DNA from: Telmatactis stephensoni
Taxonomy: Eukaryota > Cnidaria > Anthozoa > Actiniaria > Isophelliidae
NCBI GenBank assembly: GCA_029948255.1
Contig: JALIZF010001544.1
Location: 1 to 64,000, forward strand
Direction of reading: 5' to 3'
DNA length: 64,000 bases
Below the pieces are notes generated by a model. That model was not told where the DNA came from, did no database searches, and saw only the letters and a program-made list of their open reading frames with translations. Position 1 is the first letter of the stretch. Each line of letters begins with the position of its first letter. Positions 1 through 11,614 of this stretch are shown here, piece after piece. A program made the position numbers and the translations under genes.

Positions 1-80
1 GTATTGTTGCAAGTTTTACTGTGACTTTTCGCTGTAAGTTTACTGCCACTTTTACTACAAGTTGCAAGTTTCACTGCAAA

Positions 81-162
81 TTGCAAGTTTTACCTCGACT
101 TTTGGTGTAAGTTTCACTGCAAGTTGCAAGTTTTACCTCGACTTTTGGTGTAAGTTTTTTGG
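81..162. repeat. Short tandem duplication near the left edge
   Basis: The phrase beginning ttgcaagttttacctcgac occurs twice, about 44 bases apart, inside a wider field of diverged copies of a gcaagtttcactg-like word covering roughly 1-180. No gene is visible between 1 and 453; the open frame crossing this tract only follows the repeat. Confidence 0.6.
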
Positions 163-453
163 CGGTGAAACTTGCAACAAAACTTGCAGCGAAGGTCGCA
201 ATTTTAAAAAGTATGCGTATCCCCTTGACGGCTCCGTAAAATATGGAATTTTGTCTGCCAGTTTCTGTGTGAACCCTGTCTGCTATGTCGTGTACAAGTT
301 TGCAGGGTCAATACATGGGGCACTGAAATGTGTTCATGCAATGTTGCATTGTGTGTGTAGGCCCGCCTTTACATGTTGCAATGTGCAGATATTGAAAACA
401 CATAAACAGTCTGATTTCAAAAAAGAGGTGCATATAATTTATTTCACAGAATA

Positions 454-812
454 TTATACAACACAGTTTGACTGTAAGCTGGGACACTGAGAAAGAACAT
501 GTTTGTGAAAATGTTCAGCATCAGTTAGAGCTTTTTCTAAAGCAGCTTTCTTTTCATTAAATGGATGACTATCTGAGCTAATTTCAAGTAGAGGTCTTTT
601 GGAGTGTTTCCGTACTGAGCTCATCCCAAGTAAGTGCAACATTATTTTGTCAAGTTCTTGGGCTAACTTATAAGTTCTACACATTGATAAGAATCTTGGG
701 ATATCCTTCTTACTGCCATTATAGCTCAGGTAGACAGGAACAAACTTAGATGTGTTGGTTAAGGTACATATTTCTCCTCTTAACAAATTGAGTTGATGAC
801 CAATGCTCACAT
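454..812 (-). CDS. Gene A last exon, SEFIR C-terminal half
   Basis: The exon opens after a tttttcag acceptor and ends at the stop codon. It carries the second half of the SEFIR fold, including FVPVYLSYNG and IPRFL, followed by helices ending NEKKAALEKALTDAEHFH. The last exon of gene B (16355-16680) aligns along its length (FISAYFTYNG, VPSFL, SEAEHFHAL). It is joined in phase 1 to the SEFIR exon at 2599-2865. Confidence 0.85.
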
Positions 813-3800
813 CTGAAAAAGTAGAAAGTCACTTCAGTATCCATAAGGATTTTTAAACAGTTGTTGACTTCAGTCATTGTGCTGTACTGTATCCTTAAAG
901 TTTACGGCATTTCATTCTACATAATTGTTGACCTGTTAGCTGTTGCAGAATGGTGCTTAGAGTGTTATTATTATTAGACTATTTGACATTAGCAGACCTT
1001 AGTTTGTTTTCTTTCGTGTCTATTTTAACTACAAATATAGCGGCCATATGCACTAACAGGTCACGTGACCCTATCTCCCCTAAATCAAGCAGCCACAATC
1101 AAAATGAAACTCCAAAAAATGAAAGAGCACCTCTATATTAATAAAAGTGGAAAGTTTCAGCTCATAAGATGAAATACAGGAGAAATGACAGTAAATTTAA
1201 GATGAGATATTTTCTTAAGATTCATTTGAAAAACGCGTTGGATGGCAAAGCTCGTCTGCCATCCAACGCGCTTTTCCAAATGAATCTTAAGAAAAATATC
1301 TCATCTTAAATTTACTGTCATTTCTCCTGTACAGTAAGAACCCGCATAGAGTCGTTTTCGTATGAGTGGGAAATTTACCGCGCGTACCGTGACTGTATCA
1401 GTGCCCGTAATGTCTATAAAAACATTCCAAATTCATGCCGTAACCGTATCGTATCGTAACTGTACCGTGTTCCCACTCATACGAAAACGACTCTATAAGA
1501 ACCACTGTTTTTCGAGGTTAGGCTAAAGTGGTTCTTATGTAATTGGTATTTAGTGAGAATTTAGGCTAAGGTGGTTCTTAACTGGTTCTTATATACAAGG
1601 CAAAAACAATATGTATATTTATATGTTTGTATTGTATATGTATAAAAAAATCATTTGCTTATTATTATTGAGTACAAATAATAACATATTGTATTTATAT
1701 ACATCACCTAAAACATTTGTAAAGCATTTATCTTGTAAAAATTTGGTCATTCAGCCTGAACTTATATTTTTTTCACCATTTACAAAACAAAACAAAAAGA
1801 ACATAAATCTAAATCAATGTTGAAACCTTTTATATAAGAACCAGTCTAATTTCTTAGGCTAAAGTGGTTCTTATTTAACAGATGCTTAAAAAGCAAATTT
1901 TAGCCTAGTGGTTCTTAATCCACTGGTTCTTATATGCGGGTTTTTACTGTATTTCATCTTATGAGCTGAAACTTTCCACTTTTACTAATATCGAGGTGCT
2001 CTTTCTATTGCTGGCGTTTATTTTGACGGTGTCGCTTGATTTAGGGGGGATAGGGTCACGTGACCTGTTAGTGCATATGGCCTATTGACTAAAGAAATAG
2101 AAAGCATATAAGCACGTGATGTGTGCAGATAAATTAAGAGGGGATTGATCCACTGAGAACACAAGAGAACTGTGTTACATGTAGGCTTGGTTTTCAACTG
2201 TACGGTATCTCTTGTTCCAGGCGTGTTCATGCATACTTTTCGAGGCGTTTTTAGCTTTTGCAAGATGCGAATTTATACGAGTTGATGTGAACGCAGTTTT
2301 TACGTGCTCGAAACTTCCTGCACATGCGCGCCTGACTATCGAATAAGAATGTAACTTCGAAAGTGACATCTTTAAAGCTGTATACAGTGGTTTTAATTAA
2401 ACCGTGAAAAAATTGGCCAACTAATAGTAACAGACTCTAAACCCATCGTTTTCTTTTGTTCTTTATCAACTGGAACTCACTAAAAAGTCATGTTTTCACA
2501 TAAACTCACTGTAGCAACACACTAAATAGTTTCACTAAATAGTCAACACACTATTTTGTTTGCACGCTCAGGTTTTCAGTGGCACTAGCAGTACTTACAG
2601 TCCGAAAGGCCCGTAACTGTATTATCTGCTGTGGGATTGAGGTCTGCTGTCATCATCAGTCTAGAGGTTACTAGTATAATTCGTGCAGCTTCTTTGACTT
2701 GTAGTTCATACCATCTGAGAGGATTTTCGTTGAGCTTTGGTTCACTTAACATGTCTAGGCGTACATCAAATAAATTGGTGCAGCTAAGTACATCCCATAA
2801 GCTGTAAATTACCTTTTTGCAAGGTACGCAACAGCTTTTATAGAGAATTAGCACCTTGATTGGGTCTGTTGGAAAACGTATGAAAGTTTCATTAAATATG
2901 GTACACGAAAATGTGATCTCCGGTACAACTACAAGGTTGCCAAAAAAAGACAATGGCACTGGCAGTCACTAACACCTTTTCCTGTATGCATCAGACGGAG
3001 CTCTTACTTCAACGTTGCACGCCATCAACACACTTGTGTGTCCATCCCTGCAACGTGACTCGACTCTACTCCTACAACGTTGCCCGTAACTCTACTCTAC
3101 TCCTACAACATTGCCCGTAACTCTACTCTACTCCTACAACGTTGCACGCAACTCCACTCTACTCCTACAACGTTGCACGCAACTCTACTCTACTCCTACA
3201 ACGTTGCACGCAACTCCACTCTACTCCTACAACGTTGCACGCAACTCTACTCTACTCCTACAACGTTGCCCGTAACTCTACTCTACTCCTACAACGTTGC
3301 ACGCAGCTCTACTGTACTCCTACAACGTTGCCCGTAACTCTACTCTACTCCTACAACGTTGCACGCAACTCCACTCTACTCCTACAACGTTGCACGCAAC
3401 TCTACTCTACTCCTACAACGTTGCACGCAACTCTAATCTACTCCTACAACGTTGCCCGTAACTCTACTCTACTACTACAACGTTGCACGCACCTCGATTC
3501 TACTCCTACAACGTTGTACGCAGTTGTAAAATTACCTGGTAAAATTTGCTCTTCCTCGATTTGCGGGGTGTGGTAATTATCAACAATTCTTATTACTGTT
3601 GCTGTAAGAACATGTAATAAGGCAAATAATAAACTGTTAACGTGTAGCATTTCTGACAAAAGTCAAATCCCGGGAAAGATTTCAATGGGAGGCATGTGAA
3701 GCTACACACAAATACATATATGGGGTGAATAGAAACACCATATACAAACACTACTGACGTTTTAAGCATCTTGGTCCTTCACTCCGACGAAAGGCTAAAG

Positions 3801-6800
3801 CTCGCAACGTCAGTAATGTAGGCACTCTTTGTATACATTATTACAGGTTTTCATTCCTTTGTTATTGCCTCTTTATACACAAACGCAGCCCAAAATAGCT
3901 CATTCGCTAATATAGTTTTCCATTCGTATGCTCGCATATGCAGACATGGATGCTGAGACAGGCAGCGGCCGACCTAGACATTTTGAAAGGGAGGGACACC
4001 ATCGAGATTAAAAGAGTCAATTTTTGGGAGTAGGTTATCTTGGCATGCGTGCGTTCAAAAAGCAATTTTAGAACGACTTTTATCCTGTCTATTGTGCATT
4101 GTGGTTGTTTTTACTTCTAAAATAAATTTTCTCAAAAGAAAAAAAAATTGGATCCAACTGAAACAAGGGGGCAGAGTGCACTGCCCCCCCCCCCCCCCCC
4201 CAGGTCCCTCCCCTGGATCGGCCACTGGGCAGATGTAAGATTAATTATGTACAATTAGTGGATATGATCATTAATTACCTCTCTGACGAAACACAAATAA
4301 CAACACCACGAGGAGAATACCGATCACTATGCCTGTACTGACTACAGCAGCAATTATCGTGATGTTTGAAGAACTGGACTGAGATCTTGAAGTTGGAGCA
4401 GTTGGCGTAGCTTTGTGAGGGGGAAAAAGAACTTTTTTAGAGAAACCTTTCACAATGTATATATGAGTGTTGCTAGCTAAAAAGGGGTCTTCAAAAAACA
4501 GAAATTATAATTGCTTTTAGAAGTCGTTTGGCTCCTTAACAACAAAAAGAGTCTTTGTCTGTACGTAAGAACCCTTTTACGATAACAACTCTCATGAATT
4601 TACGGAACATAAAACGATCACTTATATCTTTGTACTAGAATTTTAAAAGGATGGGAGAAAAGCAAGCTTAGGAACACGAGGCGAAGTCAAGTGTTTACAA
4701 TACCATACAAAGACACAAGACACCGTTTTGTACTGTTATATTGTGTTGTAAAATATTCCCAGAGGTTTTATTGCGAGCCATGTCTCTGTGCTCTGATATA
4801 AATATGGCAGCAACCAATCAGCGTCCGCGTTATATCTCAAGTATTTTGTTAAGCGCGTTGAGATTAAGTCAGTTAGTATTAGTATAGAGGAAGACCTTGT
4901 GGAAGTAAAAATTATCTCGAACAGAGTTATCCCTAATACTGACCCTAAACCTAACTCCAAGTACTTGAAAAATTTCATACTGCAAAGAATTATATATATA
5001 AATAATATGTGTGTACTTATTGTTAAGAAATCAGTAGTGCAAAATCGAAATTCGCTGATAAAAACGCACCTAATGATGACTTGGAAGGAACAGTGAACCA
5101 AAACATGTATATTTCTGTTGTTGTGTTTTGAAGTGTTATACCATAAATCTGGTGATGTAATAAAGTCACATAAAGATATGGATAGTACATGCCCCCATAA
5201 CATGCCGCTCCCCCCTCCCCCCCCCCCCCCCCCCCCCACACACACATGAAAATCCAGTTTCCAAATTCAAGTCAAATTTCACAGGTTTCAATGGAGTTAT
5301 CTCCTTTTTGAAAAGGAGTTGAGAGATCGAATTATATATACACAAACCGTGAAAAACGTTTCAGGTTTGCAAAATAGCTCTATCATGGCCACTTCTAACA
5401 CTTGATTTATGGTTTGACAGGTTATATTATATCGAACATAATATCCATATATTGGAGGGCAGATATGGCTAGGGAGTGGGGCTCATTTTTAGAGAAGAAA
5501 GAAACAGTTTGACCCCTCCTTGTTAGTTACTGTATCAACATACCTGTGCCGTGTAGTTGTGTTGTTCTTCTGTACATATTTTTGGTAATATTATTGTGTA
5601 GCTATCAGCCTGAAAAATAGCACATACTTGTATAAATCGCTACTTGGTTAAGTCTCTGCAACACAACTGCAAATATTTTGATATTGTACTATCAAAAATA
5701 CAACGAAACAAAAATCAAAAGAAACAAATTTTTACCAGCACAATGTCATTATGCATCCCAAATATATGATTCTATACACTCACTTTTGTATCAACAATAC
5801 CATCACAACTTGCATCGTAAGAAGTATTCCATTTAAGGTTGTATTGCCTGATTTCATTGCAATTGTTGAGTTTCCAGGTAATATTGATGGCAAAGATTGG
5901 TGCATCATGGACTGTACTCTGATAAACTTGAGAAAGAACTTTGGAAAACTGACCTGGTTAAAATAATGTTACCATAATAATACGTTCCCTTTGAAATAAA
6001 TAAAGGGTTATGCGGTACCACCAATATCTTGTGGTACGTAAACCATCTGATGTTTTGAAGGTTGTACTAATTTTGATTCAAATCCAAAATCATATAACTA
6101 ATATTCATTCACTTAATTAATCATAGCTTTAATCATTGGGTTAAAGATCAGTGGAGTGGTACAGTTCCTCTGTAGTGGTCAGCTGTCGTTCTTGACTGGT
6201 CTCCTCATATCTAGCAGCACCACGTAAACCTTCATATCACTCAAAACCTACCATCTTACTCTCTAAGATGGTGCAAAGATACTGTTGTCTTGCACTGCTT
6301 GCCACAGGATTCGGGTGATGAGGAAGAGCGGAGGGTGCAGTAGCTGGTTAAGGGTGTTTTCCATTTAGTGGAACCAACCGGCCAGAACGGCCTTAAATGG
6401 TACATGTCAATTCCTAGCTCTGCCTGGAATCAGTCCTAAGAAATCAGGCTTCTGACTTCTATGAGAATATTCCTTCTATTTACTTGCCTACTACGTTGTG
6501 GCCACAGGAAGCCCAACTAGATGGTTATTACGTCACACAATTTTCATAATCCCTATATACACTGGCAATATAATTAAGCTGATCGAACACGACTAACTAG
6601 CTGGGCATTTTCCCTGGCTAACTAGATCGCGCGATCTAAAGTCGGCGTCTCTAAAGTGAGTGACTTCCTTGGTGGACTGAACTGGAAGCTTACAGTAGTC
6701 ACAATATAACCTTGTCTATCAAGATGTCTACAGAAATTTGGAATGCATATATTTCGCTATCTTAAACATCATAAAGGCCAGCACATATGGAAGGTTTTTC

Positions 6801-9800
6801 TCAAGGAAAGTGCTCCAGCGTCATTTTGCAATATAACTAGCACACACAATCTGCTCCTTGGATCATGCTCCCAAATATTTAGCCAGTTAATGTCATGGGG
6901 GTATTTCGCAGAGTGAAAATATGTGCTTCCAATAAACATCAATTATATTCATGTAACCTTTGGTGCACACGAGAAAACTTTGTTCCGAGAGGATGAGCCG
7001 CGGGATCAATATCCTTTGTGTGTACCAGGCCTTAATCTTGCAACTACAATCACTGATTGCCGGAATTGTTGGCACGATTTTGTCGGAGTGCGCGCGCACA
7101 GTGGACGGTAATGAAATTGGCTCCCCCCTCTCCCCCTGTACAATGTTGCTGTGAAAATCCCGACACCTACCACTTGGCAATCAGTCCGAAATACCTTTTA
7201 GCTAGCAGCAACATTGAACGGGGAGGGAGGGGGATCCAAAAGTACAACCACAAAGTTTACATTGTTAAGAATATCCGTCAAATTCACATCGTGCCAACTA
7301 ATTTTGGCAAGGATTGTAGCTTCTAAGCACATCAGTCTCGTCTCAGGAGAAAAGACCCTTAAAAATGCAACCCCAACGGGTCTAGAGTGCAGTCTATGTA
7401 GGCGGACCATGATTTGACAAGGCTGGACCACCTTCGCCTAGATGGTAATGGAATGAAGTTGAAATATAATGAAAAATGAAAAAATATACTCACAGCAAAA
7501 GCGAGTGGATATGAGTCGTAAAGCTGGAATGTTGCATTTATCTGCATGATGATGAAAGATTATGAATAAGTATACAACTCTCAAATACTGGACTACAAAT
7601 CTCCAAATCAACAATTAATCGTAAGTTAATTAAATAAAACATAAAACTGGCCTTACGTTATTAAAACAGTTTGGATTATGTATTCAATTTACCTGGAATA
7701 GAGAAGTTATATACAACAATACTTTTGTTTCCATCAGAGGGCATACTTTGTACTCTTATCTGATAAATCCCTCCATAGCTTAAGCCAATCAATTGCTTAA
7801 AATACCTTCTTTTTACCTAAAATGATAGATTTAAGACTTAGTCTTATGTCTGTTAAGCCTGGTTCAAGCAACACACGGAGAGTGACTTCAGTGCTTGTGG
7901 CCCGTCAACGTCTGATAGCTTTGCTTTCAAGTGACGCTAACGTCGAAATTCAAATGCGCGCGCAAACATATGAGAAAAAGCGTTCTTTAAACTACAGTCT
8001 GCAGATCTGTCAATGCACGGGCAGATTTAAAGTACCTTGATATTGATTTGATGACATTTGGAAGATGGATGGCTTAATGTTAAGTCAATGATCTGAACTT
8101 GAAACCCCCACAGATCATTGAAGCCTAAAATCAAATAAACAGGATTAATATATATAATGTGTTTTTATAAACAGCCTAAAGCAAAGGATGATATTAAACT
8201 ATTGTTCACTTCCTGTGTGTCATTAATATCTTTCACCTCTTTGGTTCAGTTCCTAGATATACTTCACCTGCCAAATGCAAAGGAACAAGGCTACGTGCAT
8301 AAAGCTCATAAAACTTCTTACGAATTATGTCTTATGTCCTCCTACTAATGACTAAACGTTATACTTGCACGTAGCCTCGTCTTGATAGTTTATGGAGCAA
8401 TACTTTGCTTGAAACTTCCTTGCATTTCGCAATATATCGTTTGTTATTGTGGTCTACGGGAGTTCTGAAATGCTGTCTTCTTTTTTGGCGACAGTAATAC
8501 ACGAAGCCTGAAGAGTACGCCGAAACGTCGCCAAAAAAGAGACAGCATTTCAGAACTCCCGAAGACCACAATAACAAAGGTTTATGGAGCAAGTCAAGTA
8601 CAATCTCGGAAGTGCGCGCACACTCTGATTGTTTTGCCTAAGCAACATAAAACATGGGTGTATGTATCTATAATTTGATATAAACGTGACGGAGATATAG
8701 TCAATCAATGCATATATAGGTTATATCTGAAACATTTTACAAACCAATTAACAATCCAATCAACCAACCAACCAACCAACCATAAATAAAATGCTTTATT
8801 TGTTTAAGCAGGCTTGGCTAATTGGCAGCCATTTGGCTGATGTGGGCCTGCTGTCACTCACACACACTACCACTACATTCAACTGTTCTACCACACGACA
8901 CTCAACTCTCGTGTTGATTTTTATTTGAGGGAAGAAAAACCGGAGAACCCGGAGAAAAAACCCTCGTGGCATGGGAGAGAACAACACATCAAACAAACTC
9001 AACTCACATATGATCCACTGCCCGAGCCGGGACTCGAACCCGGACCACAGCGGTGAGAGGCGAGTGGCTTAACCACTACGCCACCCAGAGATAAGACTGG
9101 GAAGATGGATATCTTTACATCTCCCATCGTGTTTACATTACAGTAATTTGAGTATTGTTGTCTTATAAATCCTTGCCAAAACCCGATACAAACTGAAGCT
9201 GAATTGAGAAAAGTGGAACAAAGATAGCTTAGTCTGCATCATACAAAGTAACAGTTGTGCAATGTAACTTTCATTATCATGGTTATATCATATTCTTTTA
9301 CCTGACTTTCCTCAAACCTATATCTAAACAACTATACACGTCATGGGCATGCTTGTAGTAGAGAAACTGCGCGCACGTTTTTTCATGATGCGCACTTAGC
9401 AACCCTTGCTCGACTTTTTCCGTTCAGTTTCAGCATTTTTGCATGGCCTGATATTTTTTGAAGACAAGAATGGTTAACTGTGTCTTTATCCAACCTGTAG
9501 ATGGTGCATCCCATCCAACAGTTACCATGGGATTGCTGTGATTGTAAATCTTATAGACCTCAACTCTCTGTGGTTTTCCAGGGAACGACTGACATTTAGG
9601 ATACTGTAACTTGCTAAATGGTTGACATGCTGATTCTGCAAGAGAAAGTCACTCAATGAAGGGTTTACCAGCAAGAAATTTTGTATCTCTTGATGACACC
9701 CCACCCGTCCCCTCCTTTTTTCGTCATCAATGGTAAAGGTTTTGTTATTTAAGTCTGAATTGAGGGATTCTGCGACTATGAGGCTGTGCTCAAAATGCCT

Positions 9801-11614
9801 TGATATATGGTCAAAAAGTACAAATATTAATTAAAGCATAATGAGAATAAAAATGCCTTTTTTCATTTTTGCTTCCTCGTTTATAAAGTCCAGTCTTTTA
9901 AGCAAACGAGAAGTAGGTGAAGAAAAAAAACCCGAAATTCCTATTTGCCATAATTGACTCCCACTCTGTTCTAGATCTTTGTAAAGTAATTAGTCTCTAA
10001 GGTTGTTTTTAACGATGTATTTACCGTTGCCAGGTAGAGGCCTTCCGCATGGAGACATATTTAAAACATATTCATCTGCGGGCTGTTGCAGGTTTGGTTG
10101 AAAATTGCTTCTTCTTCTCTGTTAATGGAATAACAATGCATTTAGATTGCTAAAAGATTCTAGCTGTGGGCAACAACGCCATTACATCCTTTCAAAAAGC
10201 AGTGTTTGACAAATTCTACTTATGCACCCATGCATGCCGCATCTTAACTAAGTGGACAACCGATGATAAGTGAAAAAGAAACCCGATTTCGTCCTCCCTC
10301 CTCTAAAGAAATCATATTTTTTCATAAAAAGAGAGAGATTTTCTTTTGCTTTTTGAGTAAATGATTCAGTATTGTGCTACATTCACATCAGACGATGAAG
10401 TATCGTGAAGTGCGTGACTGATTATTTAAATTAACATATTTGATTAATCGGCACTCACATGTGACAGGGAAAGGTCACGCTACAGACTTAGTTTGTTGGA
10501 AATATCAGAATCCTCCAAAAGCTGACAATTATTTACATGAAAGCTGTGCATCTACAATTAATTAAAAGTAAATTTCCTCCCCTCCAATACAATAATCTAA
10601 TATATAAGGCTAAGAGTATGTATATGAATAAATAATAAAAACTAGTGGCTGGCGCAGAAAATTTAACGCACTAAAAGTCGCGCAGGCCGGTAGCTTAGAT
10701 CAAAACAATTAATCTATAAGTAATGTATAAATATATTATATTACTTATCAAAATTCTAGTTGTCAATTATCATATTTGACCAGAATTTTCCAAGTTGGAC
10801 TATTTTTGGCTTAGAAAATCCAAGTTAAAGTTTATGCAAATGAACCAAAATCTTTATCCGATATAAAGATCTACGTTACGGTGGTGATTTCCATTGTGTT
10901 TTCTAATGAATTAGTAATGAGTTTGATAATACCAGTAGAAGCACAATGATTAAGCGCCCTTAATTAACTGCGAGTAGTCTAAGAAACAGTTGATCACCTA
11001 TAAGCAGTAGTTGAAGCATGCAAAAGGTTTTATACACTTGGGATTTTCACTGTAAAAAGTTAATGCATTATTATGGTGACATAACACAATATTTGATACA
11101 AGTTATGAAGATCACATGTACATGAAATTACTCTAGAAGTGTGTGTGTGTGATCATCGGCTATAAGTCTTGTTCATCTAAGAGTGAAAATGCTTGTACTC
11201 GAATCAAACAAGGTGTTGTTCAACGTGCTACTGTCCTTAATTGCTACAGAGTGAAATTGATTTTCAGTTAGATAGAGTGCCTTTGTAATTAGGAATATCA
11301 CGTAAGTAAATACGGTACCAGTTCAAAATCACATCCCCTTCATTTACTCAAACAAGAGCACGTAAAACAAGCCATGTGACATGTCAGGAGCATGTAAGGC
11401 TTTGATGTAGAATGTAATTTGCTGCAAGTTGTTCTGGCTTGACAAGAAGTGTAAACAACAGTCTAAAGCAGCTTAAAGCTAAAGTTAAACTGTTCGGTCC
11501 AAACCCAAACAATATACTCACTGTGATTCCATCATGAAGAGCATGTTTGCTGTAGTTTTCATCTACCACACTTACTATAACCACAGCCAATAGGATAGGA
11601 TACAAACGTTCCAT
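454..11614 (-). CDS. IL-17 receptor-like gene A (FN3-like, TM, SEFIR)
   Basis: This gene encodes a type I membrane receptor with a cytoplasmic SEFIR domain, the signalling module of IL-17 receptors and their adaptor Act1. Exons in coding order are 11522-11614 (signal peptide MERLYPILLAVVIVSVV), 10025-10118, 9495-9635, 8036-8124, 7693-7795 (first FN3-like domain), 7494-7541, 5784-5953, 5544-5609 (second FN3-like domain), 4279-4410 (membrane helix), 3536-3601, 2599-2865 and 454-812 (SEFIR, stop at 454). Every exon has AG/GT borders. Phases agree, except that one exon (phase 0 in, 1 out) is missing between 5544 and 4410; the homologous exon in gene B is 97 nt. With it the protein would be about 570 residues. 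Gene B downstream has the same architecture. There is no Ig exon; a short Pro/Asn-rich exon (10025-10118) takes its place. The receptor class is firm; ligand and pathway are inferred from the family. Confidence 0.8.
1332..1949. mobile_element. TIR element (family B) inserted in family A
   Basis: The ends read cagtaagaacccgcata and, inverted, cagtaaaaacccgcatat, flanked by TA at 1330-1331 and 1950-1951. Removing it rejoins the right arm of the surrounding foldback so that it mirrors the left arm exactly. The interior repeats the phrase ctaaagtggttcttat and has no long coding frame. TA target duplication suggests Tc1/mariner-type or another TA-targeting transposase acting in trans. Confidence 0.85.
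1349..1493. mobile_element. 145-bp MITE (family C) inserted in family B's end
   Basis: The terminal inverted repeats begin gagtcgttttcgtatgagtg and are flanked by TA (1347-1348 and 1494-1495). It sits inside the terminal repeat of the family B element; taking it out restores the sequence seen at B's other end. A second copy with TA flanks is at 32045-32196. Confidence 0.88.
2599..2865 (-). CDS. Gene A SEFIR N-terminal exon
   Basis: Acceptor tttccaacag and donor gtaagt bound 267 nt. The product starts at SEFIR box 1 (PIKVLILYKSC) and continues to WYELQVKEAARIILVTS, the conserved strand following the W..Q helix. The gene B exon 17204-17467 (264 nt) is its counterpart, with the same phases and the same SD/C donor position. 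Confidence 0.87.
3058..3525. repeat. 31-bp minisatellite, about 15 copies
   Basis: The unit contains ctactcctacaacgttgc and repeats every 31 bp (for example gttgcacgc at 3141, 3172 and 3203), with cac/ccc and gca/gta variants. Because 31 is not a multiple of three, all three frames cycle through the unit and give long artificial open frames. The array ends about 10 bp from the splice donor of the gene A exon 3536-3601. Confidence 0.95.
3536..3601 (-). CDS. Gene A juxtamembrane exon
   Basis: A 66-nt exon between a cttacag acceptor and a gtaatt donor, phase 1 in and out. It encodes a short acidic linker including QIEEEQILP that connects the membrane helix to the SEFIR domain. It was chosen because it keeps the frame open from the TM exon into SEFIR and matches the gene B linker exon 18141-18227. 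Confidence 0.75.
4184..4201. repeat. Poly-C tract
   Basis: A run of about 18 C residues in gene A's intron. A second, longer C-rich run with CA repeats lies at 5212-5247. Both make glycine- or proline-rich artificial frames. Confidence 0.9.
4279..4410 (-). CDS. Gene A transmembrane exon
   Basis: A 132-nt exon with a Ser/Thr-rich stalk (TPTAPTSRSQSSSS) followed by a hydrophobic helix, IIAAVVSTGIVIGILLVVLL, and a basic stop-transfer RQRG. The acceptor follows a pyrimidine tract (tttttccccctcacaaag) and the donor is gtaatt. The order stalk, helix, basic residues gives an outside-to-inside topology. Confidence 0.82.
6350..6425. mobile_element. Partial MITE end
   Basis: The words ttttccatttagtggaacca and ccggccagaacggcc match the short palindromic element at 31875-31965. 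Only one end is recognisable here, so this is probably a decayed copy in a gene A intron. Confidence 0.45.
8440..8581. mobile_element. Foldback palindrome in gene A intron
   Basis: The arm ttgttattgtggtctacggg and its continuation through gagttctgaaatgctgtctt is repeated inverted after a spacer of about 45 bases. The word tttatggagcaa occurs on both outer sides (8389 and 8581). No coding capacity. Confidence 0.7.
8752..9091 (-). mobile_element. tRNA-derived SINE
   Basis: On the minus strand the head (9091 to about 9010) has an A-box-like ggcgtagtggttaagcc and a B-box ggttcgagtccc. A unique body and a simple ggtt-repeat tail (8761-8780) follow. The anticodon arm does not form a clean functional tRNA, so this is a SINE rather than a tRNA gene. 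A plus-strand fragment with a related body is at 18515-18655. Confidence 0.75.

Larger units (their letters stand above)
1040..2086. mobile_element. Foldback MITE (family A), host of two nested insertions
   Basis: The two ends are near-perfect inverted copies. They start ggccatatgcactaacagg and run through a CACGTGACC box and the phrase tttcagctcataagatgaaa to a central hairpin at 1185-1320. A shorter uninterrupted relative lies at 18743-19099 in gene B. No protein is encoded, so it is a non-autonomous foldback element in the intron between the two SEFIR exons of gene A. A second element (1332-1949) occupies its right arm. Confidence 0.85.

Noticed and set aside
3080..3576. Two overlapping frames of 85 and 144 residues with STLLLQRCTQ repeats
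   Set aside because: They are translations of the 31-bp minisatellite; all three frames stay open because of the unit's sequence.
4736..5247. 169-residue frame with Gly-rich start
   Set aside because: The Gly run is the poly-C tract, and the remainder shows no exon signals matching gene A.
9010..9085. Apparent tRNA gene with A and B boxes
   Set aside because: The body and ggtt tail that follow, and poor stems, mark it as the head of a SINE.
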